Under the pieces are notes generated by a model. The model made no database searches, was not told the DNA's origin, and saw only the letters and a program-made list of their open reading frames with translations. From the NCBI GenBank assembly GCA_027307115.1, contig DAHUXN010000034.1, forward strand, positions 1 to 64,000: a stretch of DNA of 64,000 nt, given 5' to 3'. This document shows positions 33,359-40,830 of the stretch, in pieces. The first letter of the stretch is position 1. Every line of letters starts with the position of its first letter. Both the position numbers and the translations under genes were made by a program. The DNA is from Acidobacteriota bacterium (lineage in GTDB: Bacteria; Acidobacteriota; Terriglobia; Acidiferrales; UBA7541).

Positions 33359-33913
33359 ATGACCGTCAGTCGCAGCTATGGATCGCAGCAATACCTCAAG
33401 AACGGAAAGTGCCCCGGAGCGGCCGGACATTTTCGCGGATGCGCGCGCGAAATATACGGATATCTCGCCATGCTAGGGGCGCGAAACGATGGATTCGTTT
33501 TTGCCGGCCTCAAAAACATTGCCGATCACACCAAAAGATGGGCCGTAGTCATTGGCGAGCAGCATTTCTCGGTAAGACATTGCCAAAGAATTTTGAGGGA
33601 CTTCCGCGACCTCGGAGTGATCGGGCCGCGAGTAAAACGGCAGGTCCGTGGATGCCTCGTTGAAGGGTTTCAACTGCGCAATCACGCGTCGTGGACTGAG
33701 CAATGCGGCGGCGATCGCTGCGAATTGCGTTTCCGGAAACGTCTGTTATTGAGAATGACACGTGAAGTTACACGGGAAAATGTCGTGGCAAATGTCGTGC
33801 CCGATGTCGTGGCAAATGTCGTGCAAAACGGCCAAAATGTCGTGGTGATGGATGACATTTCCGAATACAGGTGGCTGAAAATACGCCAGTTGCATCGAAT
33901 AAAGCGCTGCTAA
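33359..33913 (+). CDS. Putative replication or regulatory wHTH protein with iteron-like repeats
   Basis: Protein of 184 residues, start uncertain (the earlier in-frame ATG at 33,302 is possible). The N-terminal half (REIYGYLAMLGARNDGFVFA, then HFSVRHCQRILRDFRDLGVI) has the look of a winged-helix domain used by replication initiators and primase-associated proteins. Near the C-terminus the protein has a V-V-rich repeat, because the DNA contains ATGTCGTG at 33,780, 33,792, 33,804, 33,816 and 33,837. I cannot name a family. Position behind the AlpA-like gene fits an element-replication protein. Confidence 0.55.
   Translation: MTVSRSYGSQQYLKNGKCPGAAGHFRGCAREIYGYLAMLGARNDGFVFAGLKNIADHTKRWAVVIGEQHFSVRHCQRILRDFRDLGVIGPRVKRQVRGCLVEGFQLRNHASWTEQCGGDRCELRFRKRLLLRMTREVTRENVVANVVPDVVANVVQNGQNVVVMDDISEYRWLKIRQLHRIKRC
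33780..33844 (+). repeat. Iteron-like repeats, five copies of ATGTCGTG
   Basis: Four copies spaced exactly 12 bases apart and a fifth 21 bases further, inside the preceding gene's coding frame. Spacing near one helical turn resembles initiator-binding iterons, although in-frame amino-acid repeats could produce the same pattern. Confidence 0.6.
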
Positions 33914-34109
33914 CCTTCTTTAGCCTTTGAACCTATGAACCGAAAGGATGAACCGACGCTTCGCGTCAAGCCAGCCATTCTTTCCAATCTTCAACGAGAA
34001 GAACAAAGGCCAACCCATCCACTGCAAAAATGTTGGTTGCGCGTGAGAATTTCCTTGCAAAACTGCGCAGACTTTCCATAGGGTGCGATTCGTAGGGAGG
34101 AAAATCTCG

Positions 34110-34298
34110 TTGGAGAAATTAACAGTGGGCGTCAAAGACGCGGCCGGCCTGCTCGGTGTGTCATCGCGTCAAATTTATAATTTTATTTACGCGAAATCTC
34201 TGCCGAGCCGCCGCCTCGGGGGACGCCGCGTGCTGCTTGTGAGTGACCTGAAAAAATTCGTGCGTTCGGATCAAGCGGTGCCAGCGCCGAGGCGATAA
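34110..34298 (+). CDS. Excisionase-family HTH protein
   Basis: A 62-residue protein; the TTG start is chosen because GGGAGG precedes it at suitable distance, while the earlier in-frame ATG at 34,083 lacks a ribosome site. TVGVKDAAGLLGVSSRQIYN is a helix-turn-helix and AKSLPSRRLGGRRVLLVSDL the wing with its conserved R-R-V-L-L, as in the excisionase (Xis/DNA-binding domain) family. It is the third such protein in the element and may regulate the downstream phage-like genes. Confidence 0.75.
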   Translation: MEKLTVGVKDAAGLLGVSSRQIYNFIYAKSLPSRRLGGRRVLLVSDLKKFVRSDQAVPAPRR

Positions 34299-34536
34299 AA
34301 AAATGCTCGCAACACCCAGTTTGTCGGTGCGTGGGCTCCTTTCGCGCCGACAGTTCCGGCCCCGGATTTCCCCTCAGGTTTCCGGGGCTGCGATCTTGCC
34401 GCGCGCGACTCCCCTGTCAGTTCGCGCGTGGTTTTCCGGGCGGTTACAAACGCTGAAAGCTCGCAATGAAACCGCGCGGGCGAGGCGCCCAACCATGCCG
34501 GTTGTGCCGCCCGGGAATTCTAAAAGGTGGTGAGTG

Positions 34537-34764
34537 ATGAAGTGCTTTGGGCTTGGAACGATGGATGCCGTGCCGCGCCGAACGACGATCGATGACGTAA
34601 AAAAGTCGCTCGCCGATTTGTCCGCGCGAGTTGACCGCTTGAATAAAAAACGAGCTGCGCAAAGCGATACGCGGCCAGTTATTTACGCGGATTTCGCGCC
34701 GCATGCCAAGCGGATCCGCGCGATCAACGAAATGAATGCGAAGTTTTGGGCGGACCGCCAGTGA
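34537..34764 (+). CDS. Small coiled hypothetical protein
   Basis: A 75-residue basic protein with a central coiled-coil-like helix (TTIDDVKKSLADLSARVDRL). The ATG follows AAGGTGG. The neighbourhood of the tape-measure fusion suggests a small phage structural or chaperone-like role, but nothing specific can be recognised. Confidence 0.5.
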   Translation: MKCFGLGTMDAVPRRTTIDDVKKSLADLSARVDRLNKKRAAQSDTRPVIYADFAPHAKRIRAINEMNAKFWADRQ

Positions 34765-34812
34765 CCTTTGCAACGGCGTCTAATTCTTAGACGGAATCGG
34801 GAGATAGCGCGA

Positions 34813-36405
34813 ATGGCGACTAATGTCTTATCCGAATTTTTGGTCTCGATCGGTTTTCGCGTCCAGCGGCAGGAGCTGCTCGACTTCCAATCAAAAATAA
34901 AGGGTGTGGCGACGCAGTTCGCCGAGCTCGGGAAAGTGGCTGCGGCCGCCGGCGCTGCACTCGCTGCGACGATAACGAAAACTGCGTCCGAGATGGAAAA
35001 GCTGTATTTCACTTCAGAGCGCACCGGTGGCTCGATCAAAGATTTGATGTCGCTCAAATTTGCCGGAGGGCTTTTTGGGATCGAGAACATTACGGGCGCG
35101 GTTGAAAACTTGTCGGCCGCTCTGCGGTCGAATCCTGGGCTCGCGATGTTTTTCCAGCAGCTTGGAATCAAAGAGACTTCCAGCGGTACGCAAAATCTGA
35201 TTAACCTCGTTACACAACTGCAAAAATTGGGTCCGCCCGGAAGCATCGGTTATGCCATCGCCTCCCAAATCGCCGGGTCATTCGGGATTAGCGAAAATCA
35301 GTTAGTAATGTTCGAAAAGTTCTTGCCGCAAATCAAAGACTTCATCACGCAATTCCAGGCAGCGCTCGCACGTTCAGGGATCAACATCGAAAAGCTGGGG
35401 AAAGATTCGTTCCAATTTATGCAGGATGTGGGGAAACTCGTGGCGTCGACGGCAATTCTGGCGATGCAATTTGAGCAAGACGTTTTGCCCGCGGCCGAAG
35501 ACGTCGTGCACTTTCTGCAAAAGTGTGTCGATTTTGCGATCGAGCTGAATGTCGAAACAAAGGGATGGTCCACTGAGCTGGGCGGAATCGCGGCAACGTT
35601 GCTCAGCATCATCGGCTCCCTCGGCATTGCCAGGGGCGCGCTCAAGCTCCTGGGCGTCGGAGGGGCTGCCGTTACCGGCGGCGAGACCGTTGCTGGGGGC
35701 GCCGGCGCAGCGGCGCTGGGCACCGTCACGGCCGTTGGGGGACTTGTTCTCGGTGACGCGTTGCTGCTCTGGCACGACATCAAAGAGGGGCACAAGCTCT
35801 ACGACGCCTATAAATACAGCGGGACGTTCAAAAATATCGGGAATTCGATTTCAGGCTTCATTTCGAAGTTCGAAGGATTTTCTAAGACTGCATACCGCGA
35901 TGCCGGCCACTGGTCCATAGGGTACGGCCATCAAATCCGAACCGGCGAAGATTTCTCGGGCGGTGTCACGCAATCCCAAGCGCTCCAGCTTTTAGCGAGA
36001 GACACAGCATCCGCGTCTAACGCAGTTTTGCATCTGGTAAGAACTCACCTGAATGCGAATCAGTTGGCTGCCCTAACCGACCTGGTTTACAACATCGGCT
36101 CTGGTGCATTTGCCAGGTCCACCATGCTGCGCGATTTGAATGCCGGCGATTTTGCTGGCGCCGCGGGTCAATTCTCTCGATTCAATAAAGTGCTGACTCC
36201 CCGGGGGTATGTGGCAAGCGCCGACCTGAGTGCGCGCCGCGCGAGCGAGCGGGATCTGTTCACGCGGCAGGTCTCGCTGAGTCAAAAAACTGAGATCAAC
36301 GTCCATGGCTCCGGAGATTCACGCGAGACAGCGCGCCAAGTAGAGCGAAGCCAGAAGCAGGTGAATGCCGATCTCGTTCGCGATATGGCAGGAGCCGTGC
36401 AGTAG
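34813..36405 (+). CDS. Phage tape-measure-like protein fused to GH24 lysozyme
   Basis: Protein of 530 residues from the ATG after GGGAGA. Residues 1-340 look like a tail tape-measure/tail-length protein: helical, alanine-rich, with a long hydrophobic glycine/alanine segment (TLLSIIGSLGIARGALKLLG, GGAGAAALGTVTAVGGLVLG). Residues 350-500 are a GH24 lysozyme: FEGFSKTAYRD supplies the catalytic Glu and Asp, then HWSIGYGHQ, where a serine stands in place of the usual threonine. NQLAALTDLVYNIGSGAF is a further family motif. Such fusions let an injection device cut peptidoglycan during DNA entry. It is the only large phage structural-type gene in the element. Confidence 0.85.
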   Translation: MATNVLSEFLVSIGFRVQRQELLDFQSKIKGVATQFAELGKVAAAAGAALAATITKTASEMEKLYFTSERTGGSIKDLMSLKFAGGLFGIENITGAVENLSAALRSNPGLAMFFQQLGIKETSSGTQNLINLVTQLQKLGPPGSIGYAIASQIAGSFGISENQLVMFEKFLPQIKDFITQFQAALARSGINIEKLGKDSFQFMQDVGKLVASTAILAMQFEQDVLPAAEDVVHFLQKCVDFAIELNVETKGWSTELGGIAATLLSIIGSLGIARGALKLLGVGGAAVTGGETVAGGAGAAALGTVTAVGGLVLGDALLLWHDIKEGHKLYDAYKYSGTFKNIGNSISGFISKFEGFSKTAYRDAGHWSIGYGHQIRTGEDFSGGVTQSQALQLLARDTASASNAVLHLVRTHLNANQLAALTDLVYNIGSGAFARSTMLRDLNAGDFAGAAGQFSRFNKVLTPRGYVASADLSARRASERDLFTRQVSLSQKTEINVHGSGDSRETARQVERSQKQVNADLVRDMAGAVQ

Positions 36406-36430
36406 CAACCACAAAGAGAGGAAAACGACG

Positions 36431-37060
36431 ATGAAAAAACTTCTGCTCTTGATTCCAGTTTTGCTGTTGCTGGCAGTGCTGACGCCGGCGCCCGCGCAGA
36501 TTTCTGAAACTTGGTTGGGCGGGATCCCGAAGTGGGAAAACAATATGGCCTCGGGAACCGAGGCCGGTTTCTCCACCGTTGCGAATCAGACGAGACTTTT
36601 CGCGTTTGTGACCAGCGGTCCCATAAGGTTCACCAATATTGTTTTCAACGTCACCACGGCAGATACCGCGGCTGGATCGCTCTGCGGCGCATTCGCGGAC
36701 TGTTACGACGTCGGAATTTATAACGCCACGGCAGCACAGCAGCTCGGGCAAAACATAACGGCGGGGACGCTGCTCGCCCACTGCGCGGCTATGGCTTTGA
36801 ATACGACCGGGGTGCAGGACTGCACGACCGTCGAAGGCGTCGAGATTCTTCAACCCGGGGCTTACTATTTCGGGTTCACTGGCAGTGCAGCGACGGCGGC
36901 AATCACCTACGCAGCCGGAAATATTACTTTCTTGTCCGGTGGGAACCCGACTTCGGGTGGGACCACGACGAACGGAGTGCTTAACAGCTCGGTGACTCCG
37001 CCTGTCGATACGTGGACGATGTCATCCGCAAAAAATATCATTTTCGGGCTTCACAACTAA
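36431..37060 (+). CDS. Secreted hypothetical protein in element
   Basis: Protein of 209 residues, start ATG after AGAGAGGAAAACG. A clear signal peptide (KKLLLLIPVLLLLAVLTPAP, cleavage after AQA-like APAQ) precedes a low-charge, G/T/A-rich mature part with cysteines in GSLCGAFADCYDV, LLAHC and QDCTT that may pair. Beta-rich content resembles phage or surface adhesion/host-binding proteins, but no family is recognised. It follows the tape-measure fusion after 25 bases, hence the same operon. Confidence 0.7.
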   Translation: MKKLLLLIPVLLLLAVLTPAPAQISETWLGGIPKWENNMASGTEAGFSTVANQTRLFAFVTSGPIRFTNIVFNVTTADTAAGSLCGAFADCYDVGIYNATAAQQLGQNITAGTLLAHCAAMALNTTGVQDCTTVEGVEILQPGAYYFGFTGSAATAAITYAAGNITFLSGGNPTSGGTTTNGVLNSSVTPPVDTWTMSSAKNIIFGLHN

Positions 37061-37096
37061 CCCGGGCGATTCAGCAAATTGGTAGGAGCGAAAGAC

Positions 37097-37243
37097 ATGA
37101 GCAACGAAAAAAACGGCGAAAGCATGGTTGAAGAAACGATCCCGCTTAAAGTGTCCCACAGCGAGATACTTGAGCAAAACCGCAAACGGTGGCCGGATTA
37201 TTCGGCGGCGATGTCGGAGAAGGAATCGACCAAGAAGGAGTAG
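37097..37243 (+). CDS. 48-residue hypothetical protein
   Basis: Small acidic/basic protein (MSNEKNGESMVEETIPLKVS ... KRWPDYSAAMSEKES) starting at an ATG with GGAGCG upstream and ending 3 bases before the next gene's start. Its position in a tightly spaced run of genes supports it. Function unknown. Confidence 0.55.
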   Translation: MSNEKNGESMVEETIPLKVSHSEILEQNRKRWPDYSAAMSEKESTKKE

Positions 37244-37246
37244 CGC

Positions 37247-37864
37247 ATGACCCAGCAATTGGTTCTGGCGTTCGAAGGCCAGCTTGAGCAACTGGCGCTG
37301 CAAATCGCCGAAGAACGCAACCGCCTTGCCGTCATCGAAGATCGGGAAGCGGCAGCGATCGCGCGAGACAGAATCACGTCCCTCGAAACGCTTGTTGCGA
37401 AAATCAGTGACGCGCGTGCTGGAATTTTCTCCGCGGAAGCCGAGTACGATTTGAATCTTAATAATTTTGCGAAATGGCGCGACATGGTAGCTGAGATCCG
37501 CGACGCAGTTCCGCGCCAGGACAAACGCGGGCTGGAAATCAAGCGCTTGGATGAGGAACTCGAACGCGCGCGCGACATCATGCAAGTGGCGAAGGGCGAA
37601 CTCGCGCGGCACGATGCGAATGTTCTTGGGCCGCTGGCCCTCGAACGCGAGAAACACGCCCACGAAAAGACACGCGAACGTCTTGTGGCCAACTGCCAAA
37701 ACGCGATTCGCGATATGCAGGAGATTTCCGCGCGACGCGATCCCTTGTGGCGTGAATGGTTTGCGGAGCGAAATCGACTTGACCATTTGAGATGGCAAGA
37801 GGAAAGGCTGCGTCCGCTTCCTCTCAAAAAGCTCGTTGGCAATGCGGTGCTCACGATTCAATAG
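37247..37864 (+). CDS. Coiled-coil hypothetical protein
   Basis: A 205-residue, highly charged, essentially all-helical protein. Heptad-like stretches (LEQLALQIAEERNRLAVIED and GLEIKRLDEELERARDIMQV) indicate one or two long coiled coils. No signal peptide, membrane segment or enzymatic motif. It could be a phage scaffold or tail-assembly chaperone; that is inference from gene neighbours only. Confidence 0.65.
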   Translation: MTQQLVLAFEGQLEQLALQIAEERNRLAVIEDREAAAIARDRITSLETLVAKISDARAGIFSAEAEYDLNLNNFAKWRDMVAEIRDAVPRQDKRGLEIKRLDEELERARDIMQVAKGELARHDANVLGPLALEREKHAHEKTRERLVANCQNAIRDMQEISARRDPLWREWFAERNRLDHLRWQEERLRPLPLKKLVGNAVLTIQ

Positions 37865-37878
37865 TCGTCCAGGGAATT

Positions 37879-38298
37879 ATGGCTGAGAGCAGCGGCAAAA
37901 CAGCGAGGCACATGCCCATCGGGAAACGGTTCCAACCTGGCGTTTCGGGCAATCCCGGCGGCAGACCTCGGAAGTCAAGACTGACAGATGCCTCGCGTGC
38001 GTGGCTGGAGCAAGTCGACCAGGCAAGCGGTCTAACTAACGCGGAACTTGTAGTGGCCGCCCTGGGCCAGAGAGCGCTGAAAGGCGACGCGGAATCTTTC
38101 CGCGCGTTGGCGGATCGCGCTGAAGGCAAACCGATGCAGTCACTCCAGGTTGAAAACATCGGCGCCGAGCAGATTCTCGGAGAAGATTTATTGCGGTTGA
38201 GTCGCGGTGAGCTGCGAGAATACGCGGAAACCGGTCAACTGCCGGCATGGTTTCTTCAGAAGGATGCACAACATGAAACAACCGAACAGCCGAGCTGA
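37879..38298 (+). CDS. DUF5681 domain protein
   Basis: A 139-residue protein from the ATG at this site (a longer in-frame start lacks support). KRFQPGVSGNPGGRPRKSRL is the DUF5681 signature, found at the N-terminus of many phage and mobile-element proteins beside terminase genes. The rest is helical and acidic (ALKGDAESFRALADRAEGKP). Its role is not established; a small-terminase-like DNA-binding function is a common suggestion. No large terminase is present here. It overlaps the next gene by 26 bases. Confidence 0.8.
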   Translation: MAESSGKTARHMPIGKRFQPGVSGNPGGRPRKSRLTDASRAWLEQVDQASGLTNAELVVAALGQRALKGDAESFRALADRAEGKPMQSLQVENIGAEQILGEDLLRLSRGELREYAETGQLPAWFLQKDAQHETTEQPS

Positions 38299-38548
38299 GG
38301 CAGCAACCTTGGAAAGCCGCGCAGCCGCGCGCGCCATGCTCAACGCACCGAGGGCACCACACCTGATAATTGCATTTCCATTCGGCCATGGTGACAGCAA
38401 CTTTGCGACTGCGACAATCGGGGATCGTGCATTCACACGCGGTGCCGACGAAAGTGCGGAGGCGTTCGAGAACCGGTTACTCGACTCGTGCCCGGTAGTT
38501 GGACGTCCAAAATTAATCATTCTCGCGCGGGAAACGGTGCGCCATTAA
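38273..38548 (+). CDS. Hypothetical protein
   Basis: A 91-residue protein whose ATG lies inside the end of the DUF5681 gene, with AGAAGGA about 8 bases before. Features: AEAATLESRAAARAMLNAPR (helical) then APHLIIAFPFGHGDSNFATA. No family recognised. It ends the plus-strand run of the element. Confidence 0.55.
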   Translation: MKQPNSRAEAATLESRAAARAMLNAPRAPHLIIAFPFGHGDSNFATATIGDRAFTRGADESAEAFENRLLDSCPVVGRPKLIILARETVRH

Positions 38549-38696
38549 GCGCGAGGCTCGCGCAAAGGTAGTGGAGCACCCCATTCGCGCAGATCGCCTC
38601 TAATTGCGAAGTTTTATTGCTTCGGGTTTTAAACCGGATGGTCTGCGATGGATGATTCCTTTGTTTTCTTGGAATTGGCTTCGGGATGCGCTATTG

Positions 38697-38717
38697 CTGT
38701 AGCGAAAAATGTAGCAG
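38697..38717 (+). repeat. Third copy of the arm-type repeat (diverged)
   Basis: CTGTAGCGAAAAATGTAGCA resembles the 24-bp repeats at 31,413 and 40,540, keeping both TGTAG half-sites at the same distance, with changes in the centre. It lies just beyond the second recombinase cassette. Confidence 0.45.
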
Positions 38718-38727
38718 CAAAAACAAA

Positions 38728-39012
38728 TTATGCGTCCTTCCGTGCTCGCATAGCTCGCTGCAACTGATTTGAAAACCAAGCGTGGCAACTCACGCAAAAT
38801 CCTTGGCCACCATGCGTTTTGTTTTTAGTCGCGCATCGCACGCAGCCATTCAGTTCGAAAAAATCAGCGAATTTCTGGCGTTCTGCATACGTCTGCAATT
38901 TCTTGGTCGCCACAGTCTCAGCGCGACTGCGGAACCACGGCTCCAGCAGCGTTGCGTCGGAAGGCTTAGGCGCAGCGTCCTGCGATGCCTTGACTATCTT
39001 GAATTCGCTCAC
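38728..39012 (-). CDS. LxPWF zinc-finger protein, partner of tyrosine recombinase (copy 2)
   Basis: A 94-residue protein. LEPWFRSRAETVATKKLQTY leads into FFELNGCVRCATKNKTHGGQ and then GFCVSCH, so two CxxC knuckles form one probable zinc site. It aligns without gaps with residues of the 1,117-1,677 protein from LxPWF to the first cysteine (35 residues). Its ATG overlaps the recombinase stop (ATGA). Being short and basic, it looks like a DNA-binding accessory of the recombinase; the same arrangement twice in one window makes the link strong, but the activity is unknown. Confidence 0.8.
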   Translation of the reverse strand: MSEFKIVKASQDAAPKPSDATLLEPWFRSRAETVATKKLQTYAERQKFADFFELNGCVRCATKNKTHGGQGFCVSCHAWFSNQLQRAMRARKDA

Positions 39013-40109
39013 GGCTTGCCTCCGAAATGCGGATGGCAGCGCTCCAAGGTTTCGCGCAAGTGCTTCGGGCTGGCGTGGAGATAAATGCTTGTCGTGCTGA
39101 TATCCGTGTGGCCGAGCAGATCGCGGACCGCGAGAACGTCGGCTCCGCCTTCCATGAGATGTGTAGCGAACGAATGCCTCAGCACGTGCGGGTGCGTTTT
39201 GAGTCCTGCACGGCGGGCCGCGCGGGCGATAATGTCTTCCACGGCGCGCGTGGTGAGCGGCCGCTCAGTGCTTGGCCGAATCGTCCGGATTTTCCGCATG
39301 AAGTCGTCGGCTAGGGCATTAGCCTGTTCGCGTGTCAGGTTGCTCACGTTGCCAAGATTTTTCCAACGTGGAATGAAAAAAGTTTCGCCGTCTGCTGTAG
39401 TGGATTCCTCGTTCCAACTGAGATGCCAATACAGGTGGCAATCCACTCGAAGCATCGAGAGGCAGCCGTTGCCGTATGGACGCCGATTTGATTGAAAAAC
39501 GAAGCCGCGCGTGCGGCCGGCGACGACGATGCGCAACGCCTCGACCGCGCGCTTGTTCAGGGGCGCAAGACGTTCTTTATTGCCCTTGCCGATGATGCGA
39601 GCACTCCGGGCTTTCCAGTCGATGTTTTCAATTCGGAGGTTCGTCAATTCTGTCAGTCGCATTCCGCTGGCGTAGAATGTCTCGATGACGGCGCGGTCCC
39701 GCGGATTTTCGGCGGCGGCGAGCATTTTCTCGATCTCCTCGACCGTCAGCGCGTGCGGGAGTTTTCGCTGTGGTTTTTTGCGAGTGATAAGCCGCGCGGG
39801 CGACACAGCGACAACGCCGATCAATTCCAGATGATTGAAAAACGCGCGAATGGCGCTGAGCTTTTGCGCAATCGAATTCTCGCTGGCGCCCTGCTCCAGA
39901 AGCCAAGCCAAGTATTCTCGAATGTCGACCGGCCGGACTGACGCGATCGGAAGGTCGCGGATGAAATTCACAAAATCGATTGCCGTATGCCGATAGGAAA
40001 TTATGGTGTTGGGCGAATGGCTGCGCTGCTCGTGGTACACGACAAAGTCCTCGATCAACCGCTGTGCGAGCGTGCTCGCTGGATTCGGTCGAATGATTTC
40101 ATCGCCCAC
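39009..40109 (-). CDS. XerC/D-like tyrosine recombinase (cassette copy 2)
   Basis: Intact recombinase of 366 residues. N-terminal core-binding domain: HSPNTIISYRHTAIDFVNFI through LSAIRAFFNHLELIGVV. Catalytic motifs: YASGMRLTELTNL (Arg), GKGNKERLAPL (Lys), [12 protein letters not shown] (H-x-x-R), LGHTDISTTSIYLH (His/Trp position and Tyr). An insert of about 80 residues between the Lys and H-x-x-R boxes (about 210-285) is shared in position with the frameshifted copy at 1,671-2,778. It is co-translated with the zinc-finger gene downstream and overlaps the small gene upstream. It is different in kind from the attL-proximal integrase, so the element has two tyrosine recombinases. Confidence 0.93.
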   Translation of the reverse strand: MGDEIIRPNPASTLAQRLIEDFVVYHEQRSHSPNTIISYRHTAIDFVNFIRDLPIASVRPVDIREYLAWLLEQGASENSIAQKLSAIRAFFNHLELIGVVAVSPARLITRKKPQRKLPHALTVEEIEKMLAAAENPRDRAVIETFYASGMRLTELTNLRIENIDWKARSARIIGKGNKERLAPLNKRAVEALRIVVAGRTRGFVFQSNRRPYGNGCLSMLRVDCHLYWHLSWNEESTTADGETFFIPRWKNLGNVSNLTREQANALADDFMRKIRTIRPSTERPLTTRAVEDIIARAARRAGLKTHPHVLRHSFATHLMEGGADVLAVRDLLGHTDISTTSIYLHASPKHLRETLERCHPHFGGKP

Positions 40110-40284
40110 GCGCGGCCTCCTTCAGGACAACATCGATTCGACGTTCTACCACACTCCGGGGGCACCTCATATCAAGTAGCGCAATCGCGAGGCTCCCGAT
40201 TTTCCGCTGCAAGTCGGGATTGAGCGCAGACTTTTTGCCTTGTTTTTGGGGAATGATTTGGGGAGAATTTCGCGTAGCTTGCAT
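40099..40284 (-). CDS. Small basic protein upstream of recombinase
   Basis: A 61-residue protein, basic, with a helical centre (LNPDLQRKIGSLAIALLDMR). It overlaps the recombinase start by 11 bases, which suggests a three-gene operon: this gene, recombinase, zinc finger. No equivalent gene precedes the copy at 2,778. Function unknown. Confidence 0.6.
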   Translation of the reverse strand: MQATRNSPQIIPQKQGKKSALNPDLQRKIGSLAIALLDMRCPRSVVERRIDVVLKEAARGR

Positions 40285-40349
40285 GGAGCCTAACCTCCTT
40301 GTGAGTCAGGCTCGGCATCCGGTTCGCCCCGGGTGTCGAGCCATTTTAC

Positions 40350-40493
40350 TTACTTCTGTTTCGTTCGGGGGCGCCCGCCTCTTTTGGCCCACTTCGAAAG
40401 AGTTTTCTTGTCGTACTTTGCGGCGCGAGCCTTACCGCCCGAACGAGCTAGCTCACGTCGGATCTGCTGCCTGACCTTTCCGCTAATCTTCAT
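40350..40493 (-). CDS. Small basic GGKARA/GGRPR protein
   Basis: A 47-residue protein: ELARSGGKARAAKYDKKTLS then KWAKRGGRPRTKQK. The pattern A-R-x-G-G-K-A-R-A...L-x-x-x-x-x-x-G-G-R-P-R matches tiny basic proteins often found beside mobile genes in Acidobacteriota and relatives. It is probably DNA- or RNA-binding. It ends 66 bases before the start of the next small gene on the same strand, next to attR. Confidence 0.6.
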   Translation of the reverse strand: MKISGKVRQQIRRELARSGGKARAAKYDKKTLSKWAKRGGRPRTKQK

Positions 40494-40539
40494 GTGCCAA
40501 CAATAAACCTGCTAGCAAGTATTTGCAAGGGGTTATTTG

Positions 40540-40563
40540 ACTGTAGTGAATTTTGTAGAGAGT
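40540..40563 (+). repeat. Arm-type 24-bp repeat, right copy
   Basis: Matches the left copy at 31,413-31,436 in 22 of 24 bases. It is 108 bases inside attR. Confidence 0.7.
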
Positions 40564-40671
40564 CAGCCCCTATCACCGGCTATCAGCGATAATCACCTGT
40601 TTTGCCGAACCTGTATATTTGATATGCTCTTAGCTGCGGTGAGCGACGGTGATATACTTCGCTTGAACCGA

Positions 40672-40716
40672 CTTACACCGGGAAGGTCGTGCGTTCAAAT
40701 CGCACATCGCCCACCA
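40672..40716 (+). repeat. attR: duplicated 3' end of tRNA-Val
   Basis: Perfect copy of tRNA-Val bases 32-76. Upstream sequence does not continue the tRNA, so it is a remnant created by integration, and the site lies 37 bases from tRNA-Asp, the original neighbour of tRNA-Val. Confidence 0.95.
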
Positions 40717-40753
40717 GTGTCGAATCGTTGTAGATTCACTCCACGTAGGTTGC

Positions 40754-40830
40754 GGGGACGTAGTTCAGCCGGCTAGAACGCTGCCCTGTCACGGCAGAGG
40801 TCGCGGGTTCGAGTCCCGTCGTCCCCGCCA
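40754..40830 (+). tRNA. tRNA-Asp (GTC anticodon)
   Basis: 77-nt tRNA with encoded CCA: GGGGACG pairs with CGTCCCC, anticodon loop CTGTCAC, T loop in GGTTCGAGTCC. It follows attR and, before integration, would have directly followed tRNA-Val. Confidence 0.97.

Larger units (their letters stand above)
31348..40716. mobile_element. 9.3-kb integrative element in tRNA-Val
   Basis: Bounded by 45-bp direct repeats of the tRNA-Val 3' end. Gene order: integrase and excisionase-like gene (minus) next to attL; AlpA-like gene, a protein with iteron-like repeats, a third HTH gene, a small coil protein, tape-measure/lysozyme fusion, secreted protein, a 48-residue protein, coiled coil, DUF5681 protein and a short protein (all plus); then zinc finger, recombinase and two small genes (minus) near attR. 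There is no capsid, portal or large terminase, so it is not a complete prophage; phage satellite or decayed prophage are the options. Confidence 0.9.

Noticed and set aside
33780-33844. CRISPR array
   Set aside because: Repeat units are 8 bases with 4-base spacers in a coding frame; no cas genes; not a CRISPR.
39022-39941. Two plus-strand frames across the recombinase
   Set aside because: Both are antisense to the intact recombinase gene with all catalytic residues.
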